Shown piece after piece: positions 25,101 to 40,100 of a stretch of DNA of 64,000 nucleotides. The notes below the pieces were generated by a model that ran no database searches, had not been told where the DNA came from, and saw only the letters and a program-made list of their open reading frames with translations. Origin of the DNA: Trichopria drosophilae (taxonomy: Eukaryota > Arthropoda > Insecta > Hymenoptera > Diapriidae); assembly GCA_030407085.1 (NCBI GenBank), contig CM059584.1:8990001-9054000 (forward strand), read 5' to 3'. Both the position numbers and the translations under genes were made by a program. Every line of letters starts with the position of its first letter. The stretch's first letter is position 1.

Positions 25101-28100
25101 GTGATCATTAAACGGGCATGAAATGCGTCTTCTGTAATTACCAAGGCGGATGTAAGAAGCGCAAGACCGTTATTCTAAGGATTATCTATTTTTATCGCTA
25201 TTTTACGAAATTCCCATTGCCATTAGGAAAAAAATGTATAAAACGTTTTTTGTAGAAAATTCAATTCTCTACCTTTTTTGTTTGGAACATTTTTTCGTCA
25301 GATATGTATATCTCGAGATAAATGCAAAAAACTGAAAAAAAACGGGTTTTTGGCTGTTTTTTTTAAATAACGGCCAAGATATGGCCGAGCGCCAAATTTT
25401 GTCATGATATTCGTTTTCAGGAGTCCAAAATACGTCGAAAATATGTTGTACTTTTTGCAGTTTCGAACACGTGGATCATCCGAAGGTTTACCGAAAAGTT
25501 AACCCAATATCCCTTAAGGAATATGATCAGGTTCAGAAAATATTTATTTTTCAAGTTGCAATTTTCAAATTGTCAAAAATAGTAGTAAAAATGTGATTTT
25601 CTTCACAGCGGGAGGAAAATAAAGAAAAATCGTATACTTCCCTCGGGAAGTAAAAAAGAATGCCTCAGACTGCCTGTTTCTCACCCTCGGCTTCGCCTCG
25701 GGTAAAAATTACACGCAGTCTGAGACATTCTTTATTTTACCTCCCTCGTTGAGTAATATACTATTTTGTACTGAAATCCTATTTTTATTGTATACAGTTA
25801 TTTTACATTTAATATATATTTGTGGAAGTTTTTAGTTTAACCTTTAGAAAAACTATCAAAACTATCATGTACAATAATCCATTTTATTAGGTGGAAATAA
25901 AAGGAACGTTAACGTTAAATCTAAATAATGCGTCGTTCAAATTCGAACATTAAATTAGGCAAATTGATAAATGAATTAGAAATGTAAATTATCGACATGA
26001 AACATAAATATCTCACTAAAGAAACAAAATGTCTGGGATGTAAGTATATATTGCAAATTAACGTACCATTGATTTCTGCAGGAAGACCACTGCAGTTCGA
26101 AAAATCAACTTTGTATGGTAGTTCGATCTTCCCATGTGCTTCAAGTTCGATATTCTGCCACATACTTAACGATTTAAGATCAAATGATTGGTTACCAACA
26201 TACATCGGTACATCACAGTCTAGTGTATTAAAGATTCGTAATTGGGCGAGGCCGCTTTCTGGCACTTTTGCGTATGTCGTCTGAAATGAAAAAGAACCAT
26301 AATAGATTAAATTGTGCTTTAAAAATTCATTTAATGAGATCATTTGCGTTCATTTATTGTAATACATTTTTAGTATTACGGATTATCTTCAAAATTCCTC
26401 ATTTTTATTGAAATTGATGTTTGTGAGTCTTTAGGACCCCTGAAGATGAATTACACGTTAAGATTGAAATATTCTAAATGAGGGCCTCAATATGCCAGAC
26501 CATCATGAGGTAACTTTTATTGTACCATGTGCCTTCTCAAAAACGTACAGATGCGAAAAAAAACATCATATTGAATTCTAGGCTTGGAATTTTGAAATTT
26601 TCATTTCAGATGCGTATTCGGCGATCCTTAAAATCGTATTATACCCACTTTACCAAGAAATATGAATTTTTTTAGGACATAAATTCAGCTGGGATGCACA
26701 TGCGTTAATGGGTACTTTGATTTTGAGAATTCTTATTGTCATGGCCTCCATAATTTTCATTTCGTAACCCTCTAACAGATTTCAGGAGTTGGAAAGACCA
26801 TGATATAATAAGGAAAAGTATAGGAACACAAATGAGGTTTTTTTTTTCTCGAAATACATGTTTGCTTTTGCAAAACATGGTGTATAGGTTTCGTCATTTC
26901 TTTGCAACAATTTCATTTTTTTACAGCGAAAAGTTCAATAGCGACCACCGCAAAAAATAGTAATCGCGTCATTTGCTCTGCTCTTTACTTTTCTCCTCGG
27001 ACTTTTTTCAAAAAACAAAATCGCGACTTCAAAATGTCTGCAAGTTTAATTTTGCAGTTCCTCGTATAAATATTGATTATTTTACTGATAACGTTGGAAG
27101 ACATGGAGAATTGAAATGATAAAGTAATTATCATCATTTGTAAATATCTGATGATCGTTCATTTCTAACCTTAAATTAACCATATAAAACAGGCATCTTT
27201 TTTGCTAATTTTCACTTAATTTCCTATTTTTCCCTGCCATTATGTCGGAATGAAAGTGAAATTGTTAATTACTTGTACAGACCAACCAAATTTATAACCA
27301 GAAACCGGACTATACTTTTCCGAAAATGTTAGTCGTGTTCAATACAAATCTAGTGGCAGAATTATTGTATCCCTTCAAGACTTTGAAATATCATAATCTA
27401 AATGTGCAAAAATCACCAGTGTTTTTAAATTTTCAGAAGGTTTTTGTGGCTCAACAAAACTTTTGTTTGCATTAGATTATAGTTATATTCACCAGGTTTA
27501 AATTGAGTTTTTAGTCACTCCTATACGATTTTTTTTTCATTGAGTTATCGAAGTTTTTGTCAATGTATAAATATGATTTTCATAACTTTAGAAAATATGC
27601 AATTGTATAAAATAATTAATAAAATGAGGCCGATCTTCTTGCTCAGAATTTTTCTATTACGTTAAGATTGTAATATATCTTATTATGAAAGTGCAAAAAA
27701 CATCGTTTTTGGACATTTTTTGAATGTTTTTATGGTGGAACAAATTTTTTTTTTTCACAATTTGATAAAAACCAGATTAAAGTGCATTCATCAGAAACCT
27801 GAATATAAATCCAAATCTGGTCACATAATTGCTCTACCACGTCAAGAGTTTCAGATGTCCTAACCCAAAAGTGTTCCTAACCCTAGTTCAAAATCTTAAC
27901 ATGATAAAACAGTTCGGCTGCTAGATTTGGATTTAGCATATCAACAACCATTGAAAAAGTAGGTAGCAGCAAAACTAAAACTTGTAAACACCAGTCCGAA
28001 GCTGCCATTTTGTTTTTCGAAAAAAGCCAACGAGAAAAATAAGGGCTAAGTAAAAAAAACGTGATTAGTACTTTTTCCAATGGTCATTATTGACATTTTC

Positions 28101-31100
28101 ACTGTCAAACAACACGATTCTTGCGAAGAAACTTTATTTGAAAAAATGACCATAACTTTTTTCCTTCAAATTGACCATTAATTCGGACTACGGGGTTCGA
28201 AATAGGTTAACAATTATCGATCTTAACTTATTTCATTTTTTTAACCGTCTTTGGAACAAAAGTTGTAGCGCTGATTGTTGCGTCCAAATTTCGGACTTTT
28301 GGGACAAAAGAGTTAATATAAATTTCGTTTAATGTCATTACAAATGCATCAACAACGTCTATTTTATAATTTTACATCTTTTAGTATTTTATTTGTCATT
28401 TTACTTGAATTTTAAATTTAAAAAGAAAGATTAAAATTATTACCTCCAGTTTCCACTCAACAAGTCCAGAGACAACGAACGATAACGCTGCCAAAACGCC
28501 GCCCAATGTCAATCGCCTCAAAGGGGTGTTGATGCGACAAAACTTCTCTAATACTGGATAAATAACAGTCTGACACAATGGAATGAAAAGAATAATGAGT
28601 AATGGATTGATGAATTGTGTTTGGTCCGGCTTCAATAAGTAACTTCCCAATTCACCATCCATTCGCATTGCTTGAAACGTCCAACGTGAACCTTGTTGAT
28701 CAAACAATGCCCAGAAAATCGGAAGAGGAATGAATAGTTTCAGAACTTGAAAAGTCGCTTTTATATCCGTGATCAATTTTGAATCGTACTTATTGTCTGC
28801 GTATTCCAGCCAGTGACTCCGCGTTTGGGATCCCGAGTTTATTTTCGTTTTGATTGCATGCTGAAAATTATTTGAGAAATATAGTTTTTACAATAATAAG
28901 ACCAGGCTGTTTTAGTAATGTAGTTATATAAGAAGAATAAATCTATGTATTGCATTAATTAAAAAATGTCCTTTGTACAGATGAAAAATATTTTACAGTC
29001 CAAAAAATTATGGTTACAAAACCAGAATCTTGGTTGCTGGAAATAAACAATTCGGTTGTTATTGACTTAACCAAACTCTTAGGTTATAGTGTCTAAATTA
29101 GTTTGGAGTTGGAGCAATAATAATTTGTAGAAAAAGGTGCATTGTGTTGCCGATAAATAGAATGATCGGTAATCTACATCGTTCCAACCAAACGAGTTTG
29201 GTTGTACAATATAATATTTTTCTGTACTCATAACCCATTGATTCTGTAATCTAAACTCGGTGTTTACTAATCATTGAACCAGGTTCATTTTAACAACCAA
29301 TCATTTAAATGAACCAAATATGGTTCAACCGAACTGGTTCAGAAAGAAAATATTCATATCTTTCAGATATGCAGACTGATTTTAATAATTTCGAATGCTT
29401 CAATTGTTAAGTTACTGATAAACGAAAAAGTAAAAAACTTCCTATAAGAAGGACAATTTTATGCATTACTAAAAATGTATAGGTATTAAATTCGATGAAC
29501 TTACCGAAACACACTTGGTAACTTTGACGACGACATTGCCTTGGGGATTCTGCATCTTATAAAAAAATCTTCCCAGGAAGAAAATAACTAAAAATAGTAT
29601 AATACATAAATTTGTAAACATTATCTGGAAGACAAGTTTACATATATTTTTAAATTATTGCACTAGTAAACCGTACTAAATACTTCCAATCGCGACATCT
29701 CATTTTCCTTTTTTTAAAAGAACGGTTCAGGCCTAAAATTGGTTATGTGAATTATTTCTTCAAAAAAAGACCTTATTAACAAATTTCTATAGTAACTTTT
29801 GACTAGGAATTAGAATGAAACATAAATGCTTTTAGTAACCTTTACGAACAAAGATAGAATGCACCTAACGTCACAATTTTTATTTTTTTATTATTGGATT
29901 TTCGAAAAAAAAATCGTTGCGACGGAACTTGAACCTGAGACCTAAGCTTCTCGCCCTTTGACAAGTTCACATTATTTAATCTTGGTAATGCTCTTAAAAT
30001 GATCCGGTTCAGAAAATAAATATTTAATTGAATAAAAAGTACATAACATTGTTTACTAAATCTGACTTTCTCTGAAACACTTACTTGTCGCCACAATCAT
30101 CAAAATGGCTGGAACGAGAAACGCCAGTGAATAGCAAGATGTCAACCCAAAACACGTAACTTCTTTCCGTAATATAGGCGTTAAAAACGTTGATATCAAA
30201 GACCCGGCATTGATCGACAAATAGAAAAGGGAGAAAAATGCTATAAGTTGTTTTTCCTGGTCAGGTAAGGTAAATTGATCTCCACCAAAGGCGGAAACAC
30301 ACGGTTTTATGCCCCCGGTACCAAACGCTATAAGTAACAGTCCCAGTATTGAAAATTCTCTGTAACAAAAAAGATTAGTCAGTCGTAATTAAAATGCATT
30401 TCCATGCATTTTTTACATTACAAAAAGTTGAAAGATATTGGGCACACAAAACAACTGTTATTAAGTAATTGAATTCGCTTATTAGTGTTCATATTCAAAG
30501 CCGTTGGAAACTCAATCTTTTCATATATTTTCTATTATAATATTTTTTTTGTTTTTTGTACATTTTTGTTTTCTTTATTTTTTTTTTAATTTTCAAATAT
30601 TTTTTATTACATTTTTAACAAGAAACTGGATCAAATTTGATGTTTTCTATATTTCTACATGGCAATAGAATGTCTTTTTTTATTTTTAATTATAATTAAA
30701 ATTGATATTTTTTACTGATGGCCCGTAACGTTTAAATCACGGAACAGATTAAAAAAAGTATGGATGTGTTTGTTGGGGACTTAATTTCCATTATTTTTAT
30801 GTTTTATTCGACGCAATTTGAAGCTGTTTCAACAAAATATTTGTGAAAATTTAAAAATTCATATATTGAAAACCGACGGATAGACAAAATATTACCGTTA
30901 TTTTTTAGTTTCGTGGTTCAAAAAACGTCAGAAAAAATGATAATATTGAATTTTGGCTATAAACTAATGGTATTTATTATGGTTAAAAATTAGCTATTAC
31001 AATTTGTTTAACCGATTTCATATTGGCATTTCTACATCTAGAATAGTATTAAGAATGTAATGAGTCTACTAATTATTTCTTCAATCCATTTTTCGATAAA

Positions 31101-34100
31101 AATCATGATATGGCAAATAATTTAGATTCGCCTGCCAGACTCGGTCTTTTTTTTAAACAACTTTTTCGTTTAATAACGTAATCTGCAAGGTATGCAGAAA
31201 AAAATTAATTAATACGACCATTTTACAAAAGTAAAACACTTGGTTAGAAAATACCATTTGAAAATATGCAGTACATTACATAACCTTAAATCTCTCATCA
31301 TTTTATAATAACTGACTTTAAATATTCGTGAATAAAAGTACATAAGTAATGAAATTCATTGAATGAAAATAATCTCTTTTCAGAGTAAAAAATAATTATT
31401 ATATCCCAGCAATCGAATTTGGATAGAGTTGTATAGAATTGGATTGAATTATTAAATTCCGAATGCATACTTTGGTCAACCGTGAATCCATTTTAATATG
31501 TAAATAAAATTCTATTCGTTCACACGAATAAAAAGGTTACTTTCTGAATTCATATTAATCCAAAAAAGTTTTCTTTTTAAAAATTAAATCTTAAATACAT
31601 CCGTATTCAACATTACGGATTCAAAACTATCCAAGTGTATCCATTTCAATCCAAAAAAAAATTGTATTTCAAAAACAAAACTTTGAATACATCCGTATTC
31701 AACATTACGGATTCAAAACTATCCAAGTGTATCCATTTCAATCCAAAAAAAGTTTCCTATTTAAAAACGAAACATTGAATGCATCCGTATTTAATATTAC
31801 GGATTCAAAAGTACCCAAGTGTATTCATTTCAATGCAAAAAAAGTTTTCTATCAAAAACGAAACTTTGAATACATCTATATTCAACATTACGGATTCAAA
31901 ACTACCTAAGCGTATTCATTTGAATGCAAGAAAAGTTTTCTTTCAAAAACAGAACTTTGTATACATCGCGTATTCAATATTACGGACTCAAAACTATCCA
32001 AGTGTATTCATTTCAATAGATTACTTTTTCTGAAATTCAATCCGGCAAATTACGCTTCCGATTGTATTCGTAATTGTGTTCGTAAAATTGAATACAGATG
32101 GATTACTTTTTGTAAAATTTAATCCGGCAAATTACGCTTCCGATATGTATTCGTAAAATTGAATACAGACGGATTCCTTTCTTCGGAATTCAATCCATTT
32201 GAATACATATTTACGGAATCAAAGTATGAATTCATAATGAATTGAAATTTTCAATCCAATTCTACCCAATCTCGATTGCTGGGATGGTATATTTTAAAAT
32301 ATTCTGAATTGAAAAGGTTAGATGCTATCAAAGAAAATTTTTCACCTGGTTTATTTTATTATTAAGATATATGTTACAACCATTTCTATCCTTCTATAGT
32401 CCCATATGTCTCTCTTTAGGGAGACTACTCTGGTTTTTTAGTATTTTCACTTTCCCTTCATAGTATACAAGCACTATTTATAATAAACATATAGTTTACG
32501 CAGTATATAAAGCATTCAAAATATGCTATAGTGGCTTCATAGATAAGATAATACCTTTTTAAATGGCATCAGGAAATATACACGGCGACCGATGGTAAGC
32601 ACGTTATTTCATGTACTAACAAATTTATTAAATAAATTCATTTTTTTTAACAAACATTTGCATTTTAAAAAATTATATTTCTAATTTTTTCTGTTAAATG
32701 TTTCTATTTAATATTTTAACATTTAACAAAAACTATCGTTCAGCCTGGTAGAAGAAAATTATCTATTCTAATGTGTCAATTACCTGAAAAATTATCACTT
32801 GTAGATCGTCTTAATTTATCAATATTTATGCAATAGAATTTGTGGATCGTGTGGAGTCCAAGGCAGAATTTCGATAATTTTTAACTAACGATGCCTCTAT
32901 CATTAAAACTGAACATGTAATAAGTCGGACCGTTTTCATTAAGTAAGTACAATTAAAATGTAAGTATCCACATGTTCATATTGTATTTGGAGAGTATTTT
33001 ACAGCAAGTGTGCTCTGATTTTTATTGTTTAATTTTTTTATTTTAAGTCTTTCCTTCACTCATTTCATCGTAACTTATAACACAACTATTTGATGTTAGT
33101 TAACAAAAATTTAACCAAAAGAACGAAAATTTATGTGTGAACCAAAGTAAATAGACCGCATTCAGTTAGAAGGGATGTCTAGATGAATTTTGAGGTTTAT
33201 TTCCATTTGATTTTATGAAAGTAATTTATTTTTATTTTATAATACATAGGGGAGGAAATAAATTTTTACATAATTATAAAAAACAACATAGAATTGAACT
33301 CGTGTCCGAGAAAAGTCATATTCCCTTATTTAACACTTTGATAATATAAAACATATTCTTTTACGATTTTTGAGCTTATGTCTTTTACGACTTTTGAGGT
33401 TAGGCCCATGCGCAGGACCAGTAGTAAAATACATTTTTTTGTTGCAGACTCGTCTTTAGCAGCTCAAAATACATCGAATTAGAGTGGTCTTGAGACCAGC
33501 ACGAACATTTTTTTTAGGCCTGTATTATTAATTAATCTAATCACGTCGTCGGTCCCATAGTGACGGCTTTTGCACAATTGCAACTAGTTTCCCTACTAAA
33601 GAATTAACGACATTTACAATCGGATTTTACTTGCAAAATCTAGTTACATGAAGCAATTAACTAAACTTCTATTCTTTAAATGTCCTTGCAAGTCAAATAA
33701 GGTAAGGTCCTTGAAACAATGTATCGTGTAATAAAGAGAAATCGAGTTTTACCTGGGCGGTATTCCAAACGGACCAGCAGCACTTGCCGATAGCAACAAT
33801 TGTCCAACTGAGTAAATTATACTAATGTACATAATCGTTTTGTATTTCCCGAGCCATGCATCTGCAATAATCGCTCCAAAAAGTGGAAAGAAGTATGCCA
33901 GCATAATAAAAGTATGGTACATCACGGTGGAAGTATTTTCACTATAACCAAGTATTTCCTTAAAATATAAAGAGAGGGTCGCTGTAAAATAAACAGAAAT
34001 ATTAAAATGTTATTATTCTCAATTGTATAGATATAATTTATCAAGTAACTTTCGTTCGACTATCTTAATTGTTCCAACTCTGCGATGTGCACAATGAATT

Positions 34101-37100
34101 CATCAACAAATCGTAGATTTTTAAAATATACATAGTAAAATAATTTTTTTATTGGTATTTTTTAACGATTCAAATAGCGGATGTTGACATGTTTTGAAAC
34201 AATATCGTTAGTTTTCTTTTAAAAAATATCATCAAGGAAATATTCTGTACTCGAAGCAATTTTATTATTTCTTAAAAATTCTTATTAAATTTGACTACAT
34301 TTTATCTACTATGCGTAGTCAAATAAATTGTCAACAACACTTCATGAGTTACAGTCTACTACTATCCTAAACGAGTTAACATAATTCCTTTGCGGAGTTA
34401 AAAGCACCTAGACAATTTTTAAACAAATAGGGAAAATTCTATATGATTCAAGAATTTTCTTGTACATTTAGAAATAATAAAAAGCTATTTTTAATTGAAA
34501 CATATTTTCCCGGTTAAAATGTTAATTTCGACATATATTTCTCTACTACTTCAAATATACAATATAGTTAGAATTTACCGTAAAAATGCATAATAAATTA
34601 CTACATACATATCATAGAATTCGAAACACGCAGCTGAATACACAGCTAAACAGCTTGCGAGTAATGATTCCACTAACAGAGACATCTGTCGGCTGTTACT
34701 TACGAACAACGTTTCCACACGTTCGTCATACTATAAGTCGCAATATTTTTATGTGGTTAAGAATACTGGCTTACTCTGATAGTCATTAATATTATAAATG
34801 TAGCCAGAAAATATGTCTGTATTATTATAAAAAAGAAATCTATTAAAATGTCTCATTTCAAGACACGTTTAACGTTTTCCTTAACCATGATACATAAAAT
34901 TGCGGCCATAGAAGTTTGATTGTATCGTCAGAACTTTTTTTCTCCCTGTGCAGTCTAAACTTAAAACAAACTCGTGATTGAACTACATATTTAGGTGAAT
35001 TTAAATAGACATTAACTTCAATGAAAATGATCAAATTAACTAAATTAACAAAATTTATGTCTCAAATGCAAGTGTACTTCTTACTACTTTCAGGTCTAAT
35101 ACCCTACGATAATGTAATTTGTCAAATAAATTTGGTTCAGTAGAGTTTCGTGACATCTTAAATTAAGCTAAAATCGTGTTTCTTGAGAACTGTAATTTTT
35201 TAAACAGAGAGAAAAATAAGTAGTACTCATGAATATTGAAAGGGGCTATTTAATTGTATAATTGCGTTATATTTGAGGTTATAAACTATGCTGTGCATTT
35301 ATTCATTACTGAATATATTTTTATAAAATTCTTTACGTGAAATTCCTCTTTAAAATGTTACAACCCTAATGATATACAATTTTACCTAATATTTTATACA
35401 AAAACTGCAAACGATTTCGAAAACTAATTAAAAAATTTCGGTTTTACAACATAATATTTTTATAAATATATGGGAATAAACGTTTTAGACGTTATAAAAC
35501 TATTTCAGATGTTTTGTATAATTTACAGTAAAGTGACATGAAATACTACCATTTTCAAATTCATTGGAAAATATAATTTATAGAAAAGTGTCTTCAAGAC
35601 AATTTTAAAAGTTTTCGTTATCTCTCTTATGCATCTCTCCTATATATTGAAGATTTCTGAAGCAAGAAACGAATCAATCTTATAATAAACTAATAATCAA
35701 AAAAGTAATTGAATTAGTTTTATTGATTTAAAATAATGAAATGTCAAACTTTGTAGAAAGTAAATGCAGAATTGTAGAATAAAAAATGTTGAACTCCTTG
35801 AAGATTATCGCTTAAATAAACCGTCGATACTCGCATTTTTCAACAACCAAAAGTGTTAATGAAAAATATATTAAATTATTGATTACAATTTGTATGAAAC
35901 AAAAGGAAATTATCTAAACAAATCGTACAAAACTTATTGTTCAGAAAATTATACCGGTAGATTCTACAAGTAGATTGTCACTTGATACAGAAAAGTACAA
36001 AAAACTATTAACGTTAATAATGTTACTTTCACACAAATATGTACAATAATTTATTCACGTTAAAAAAGGAAAATTTAACTCGATATATAAAATCGTTTAA
36101 GTAGAAGAAATATTAAAAATTTCTTAATTTATTTACATTTCCAAGTAATTTTAACGTTTTGAATTTTTTTTGTGTACAAAAACAAATCATTTGTTTAAAA
36201 TGCGAAGATTTGAAATAGAAACCGTGAATTTTGCGCTTAACTCGAATACTGCCGTACCTCGTAAGAAAAGTCGTAACTCCATTTTTGTCAAAAATGAGAT
36301 AAAAATATATTTGTAATCAGCAAAATGAAATACATCATATTCTGAAAAAAAAAATTACTAATATTTATTATAAATTATTTAAAAAAAATGATTTGTTTCT
36401 TACAAAAATGAATTTTCGATAGGTATACTTCCTAAAAAAGCCGTAAGTGCCACATATGGGAGTTGCCGCTGTATTTCTCGATTTGTCAGTTTAGTATATT
36501 CTATAAGAAGGTCGTATCTCCAAATACTGACTATAAAAGTCGTATGTACACTTTCTGATGAACATACGACGTTTTTGGATTGTATAATAACAGCAATTTA
36601 TGTGAAACTAAATCTAAGAGAATATGCTATTAAATAATAAATAACAAAGGAAAAGCCCATGAATAATTATAGTCTAATAATCATATTTATAATGAATTAT
36701 TAATTTGACATATATTAAATTCAAAATAGCCTTTCGTTTGCCTTAAATACATCTTGTTTACAGGTGAAATTATTATTATTAATAATTTAATATTCTGCAT
36801 TCGGTTAACGAAATTTATTGTAAATACTATAATGTATAAATAAAATTAATTAATGAACAACATTTTTTTATGACATTTGGCGATTGTTTTTTTTTTAATT
36901 TTTGTTCAAATTGTAATTTATTTACGAAAAATATGAAAAAAATTACTGTATTCTCTGGTGAATTCTAAGAATTTTTTGTTCTTTGCAATTTTTTTCAAAT
37001 ATTTACATTTTTCGAAAAAAAAAATCATAAGCTATAATATTTGAAATTCATTTTCTCAAAAACTATAAACTTTTGGAAATAATTGACAGGAGAACAAACT

Positions 37101-40100
37101 CTTAGAATTCATGAGAGAATACAATAAATTTTTTTTAACATTTTTTCAAAAATAAATCTAAAAAAATTCCGTGATATTTCTCGATGAATTCTGAGAACTT
37201 TTCATTCTTACCATTTTTTAAAAACGATATTAGTTTTTGAATTAGAGTGTCCAGAAAATTTCAATGAATTTTTCATTGTTGCGGCCATTTTGAGGTTGTA
37301 AAAATGATACCGGGTATAAAAGTATAATTTTTTTTCATACAATTGAAGTACTTTATTCACCTTTGTTGAGAGTTTCAATTAAATCGCAATATTCTAATGG
37401 CTCGACAAAAAATCGGATAAGAATAAATATTTCCCAATTTTTTGTACATTGCAGGTGTCTTTTTTAATTCCTGAGATAAAAACGAAAAAATCTAGTCATG
37501 TTTCGAATATATGCGCATTTTACATCAATGATGAGTTGAAGTTAAAATAAATAAGAAAATTTGTGCAGCCTTATAAAATTTCATATTATCGTAGAGCACA
37601 TCATCAGTTTTTAAACTATTAAGGACCAAACGGACGGTTTTTCATAGCAGTTTCAACCTCTGTGTGTTACGTGTTGCTGATATTGAAAAAATTGTAAACA
37701 ATCCAGCGCGATAAATTATGATCTTCATTACGTGGAAAATGTTGGATTTAATAGCTATTGGGTTTGATATTAAAAAGAAATCATCTCTCTAGCGGTGATA
37801 ATTATAACTACTGTGAAAATACATTTCGCACGAGGATGTCATATTATGAACGTGCGGGTCGAAACACCGACAAATCAAAAAGTGACAGGTCAAAAAACCG
37901 ATACGCATAAATAATATACAGATCGACAAGCGGGGAGTTATTTTTTGAAGTAGTCGATTTATTTAACTGACTACTTCAAAAGATTACCAAATTTTAATAA
38001 TTTTATTAAATTAAAATTTGATACATTTATAAATAATGTAACACGAACCCATTAGGTTATTTTCGAAATCAAAATGAATTTTCACTCATTTCTATCATTT
38101 GAAATACGCTATATTGGTTTCGGGGCCTGTAAAATGCAATTCTCTTACGCCAAAGTTTGGAAATTTTATTTCAATTTTTACTGCAGAAAATAAGTCTGAA
38201 TCATTTGTTGAGAATTGTGCATTTGCCGAACGTAATGGGTTAACTAAATCATGGCATTTAAAACAATATTTGGGATTGTTTTGCAGAAAAGCACTAATAA
38301 TTGGAATCACGATGAAAAGAAAAGTTTTCGAGAAGTTTTGTCTTATTAGGTCATATATAACAAGGTGAGGCAATAGACAACATATCCTATCTCTATGTTT
38401 GAGTGCCAGTGATAACAATTTCTTAAGAAAATTGATATGTACTAAGAAGTTAAAAATATCGGAGTAGATGACTGAGAAAATGATTCAATACCTTTCATTA
38501 CAAATCAATAGAAATAAAAGAACAATACATGGAAATTTTGTATTAGAAAAATTTGAAAAGTTACAAAAATTATACGGCAAATTGATCACCAAAAACGAAT
38601 GGCTTATGGACATTTCTTCATCTTCCATTTCATCGTCTCGACATTTCCTCGTCTAGGTCACTTCATCGTCTAGAACACTTCATCGTCTACGACACTTCAT
38701 CGTCTAGGACAATTCATCGGCTAGACATTCCATCACCAGACTTCTTCATTGTTTCAGACAGATCACCATAAATGATAGAATTTGTTATATTTTATACTCA
38801 TGACAGTCAAAGAAATAATACCGCTGTGTTTAGTATATATTTAAAATCAAACATAAATGTCCGGGGACCCTATGAAATGATGAAATGACTTAGATGATGA
38901 AATTTCCAGTCTATAAAACGTCCTGGATGGTGAAGTGTACCATACGATGAAATGTCCTGGAGGATAAAAATTTACTGGACGTTCAAATGTCCAGACGATG
39001 AAATCTCTTGGACGATGAAATGTCCAGATGATGAAATCTCTTGGACGATGAATTGTCCAGACGATGAAAGGTCCCGTACGATGAAATGTCCAGACGATGA
39101 AAAGTCCCAGACAATGAAGTGTCTAGGTGATAAAATGGAACACTATGCAATGGGGGACTATGAAATTTCCAGACGATGAAAGGTCCCTGTTACGCGAATT
39201 TGATCCACGTAGTTTACTGTTAGTAGTGTACTGACTGAAAAATACATTTATTTTTCTGAAACGATCGCTTTAGTTTTACTGGTTATTACCGCGACAAAAC
39301 CAACGAACAGTCCCGTACGAGGAAATATCCAGACGATGATAAGTCCCAGACAATTAAGTATCTAGATGATGAAATGGAACACTATGAAATGGGAGATGAT
39401 AAAATGAAAGATGATGAAAGTCCGTGTACCAAAATAATGAAGGTCATTAAAATAATATGCAAATAATGTATCTACTACAAATAACAATTGTAATTAAAAA
39501 TCATACTGTAATATCGATAACTCAACAAAACAATGACTGGAAGTACAGGAAACAATAGAAACTTAATCCAATTTTGATATTTTTGTGTCAATCCTATGAT
39601 GAAAATGTCAAAATGATGGAGTATTACTTAATAAGCTATCGCTAGGTATATTAGTGCAGAGTAGTAAAAGAAAGTACTTTTTATTTTTAATTTTAATACT
39701 TTTATTGAAATCTATCTAATTAAATACAAATAAGAATTAAGACTCAGTATCGTTACCTTCATGCAGCTAACTACATTCGTAGTTTTATGAACTATTTTAG
39801 GGTAGTGATTGACCTAATGATTCATTTATCAATAGTTAAAAAGTAGTTAAAAGTACGATGATTTTTTTTTCACTGCGTTAAAAATGGCACTTATTAATAA
39901 ATCGATAAAAGTGAGAAACTCTATAATGAAACATAGTGTACACAATTACAAATTTTACGATTAAATAGTATTTCTCAAAATCTGACCCTGGTAGAAATTG
40001 ATTTTCGAGCAACGCTGGCACGGCAAATATTGATTTCTACCACTTTCTCTTCCTAGGCAGCAAAGTAAGTATATCCGGAAGTAAAGTATGTTTCTTACAT

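Larger units (their letters stand above)
22771..26066 (-). other. Peptide transporter intron 7
   Basis: This 3.3-kb intron contains the word-array fold-back element at 22813-23331, a 14-base C run near 23070, the 1-kb inverted-repeat element at 24495-25493 and a palindromic element at 25646-25745. The remainder is AT-rich and non-coding. Confidence 0.8.

Noticed and set aside
28180..28210. ACGGGGTTCGAAATAGG as a tRNA T-arm
   Set aside because: No acceptor, D or anticodon arms could be paired around it.
34586..34789. 67-codon + strand frame as a gene
   Set aside because: There is no recognisable protein; the region is of interest only for its composition and a minus-strand donor.
38952..39179. 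Frame with repeated TMKCPDDE peptide, resembling a repeat protein
   Set aside because: It is a translation of the GACGATGAAATGTCCA word array; the unit length is not a constant multiple of three and the frame closes at both ends of the array.
38601..39430. CRISPR-like array
   Set aside because: The genome is eukaryotic, the repeats are degenerate, they have no unique spacers of constant length, and they are arranged as inverted arms.
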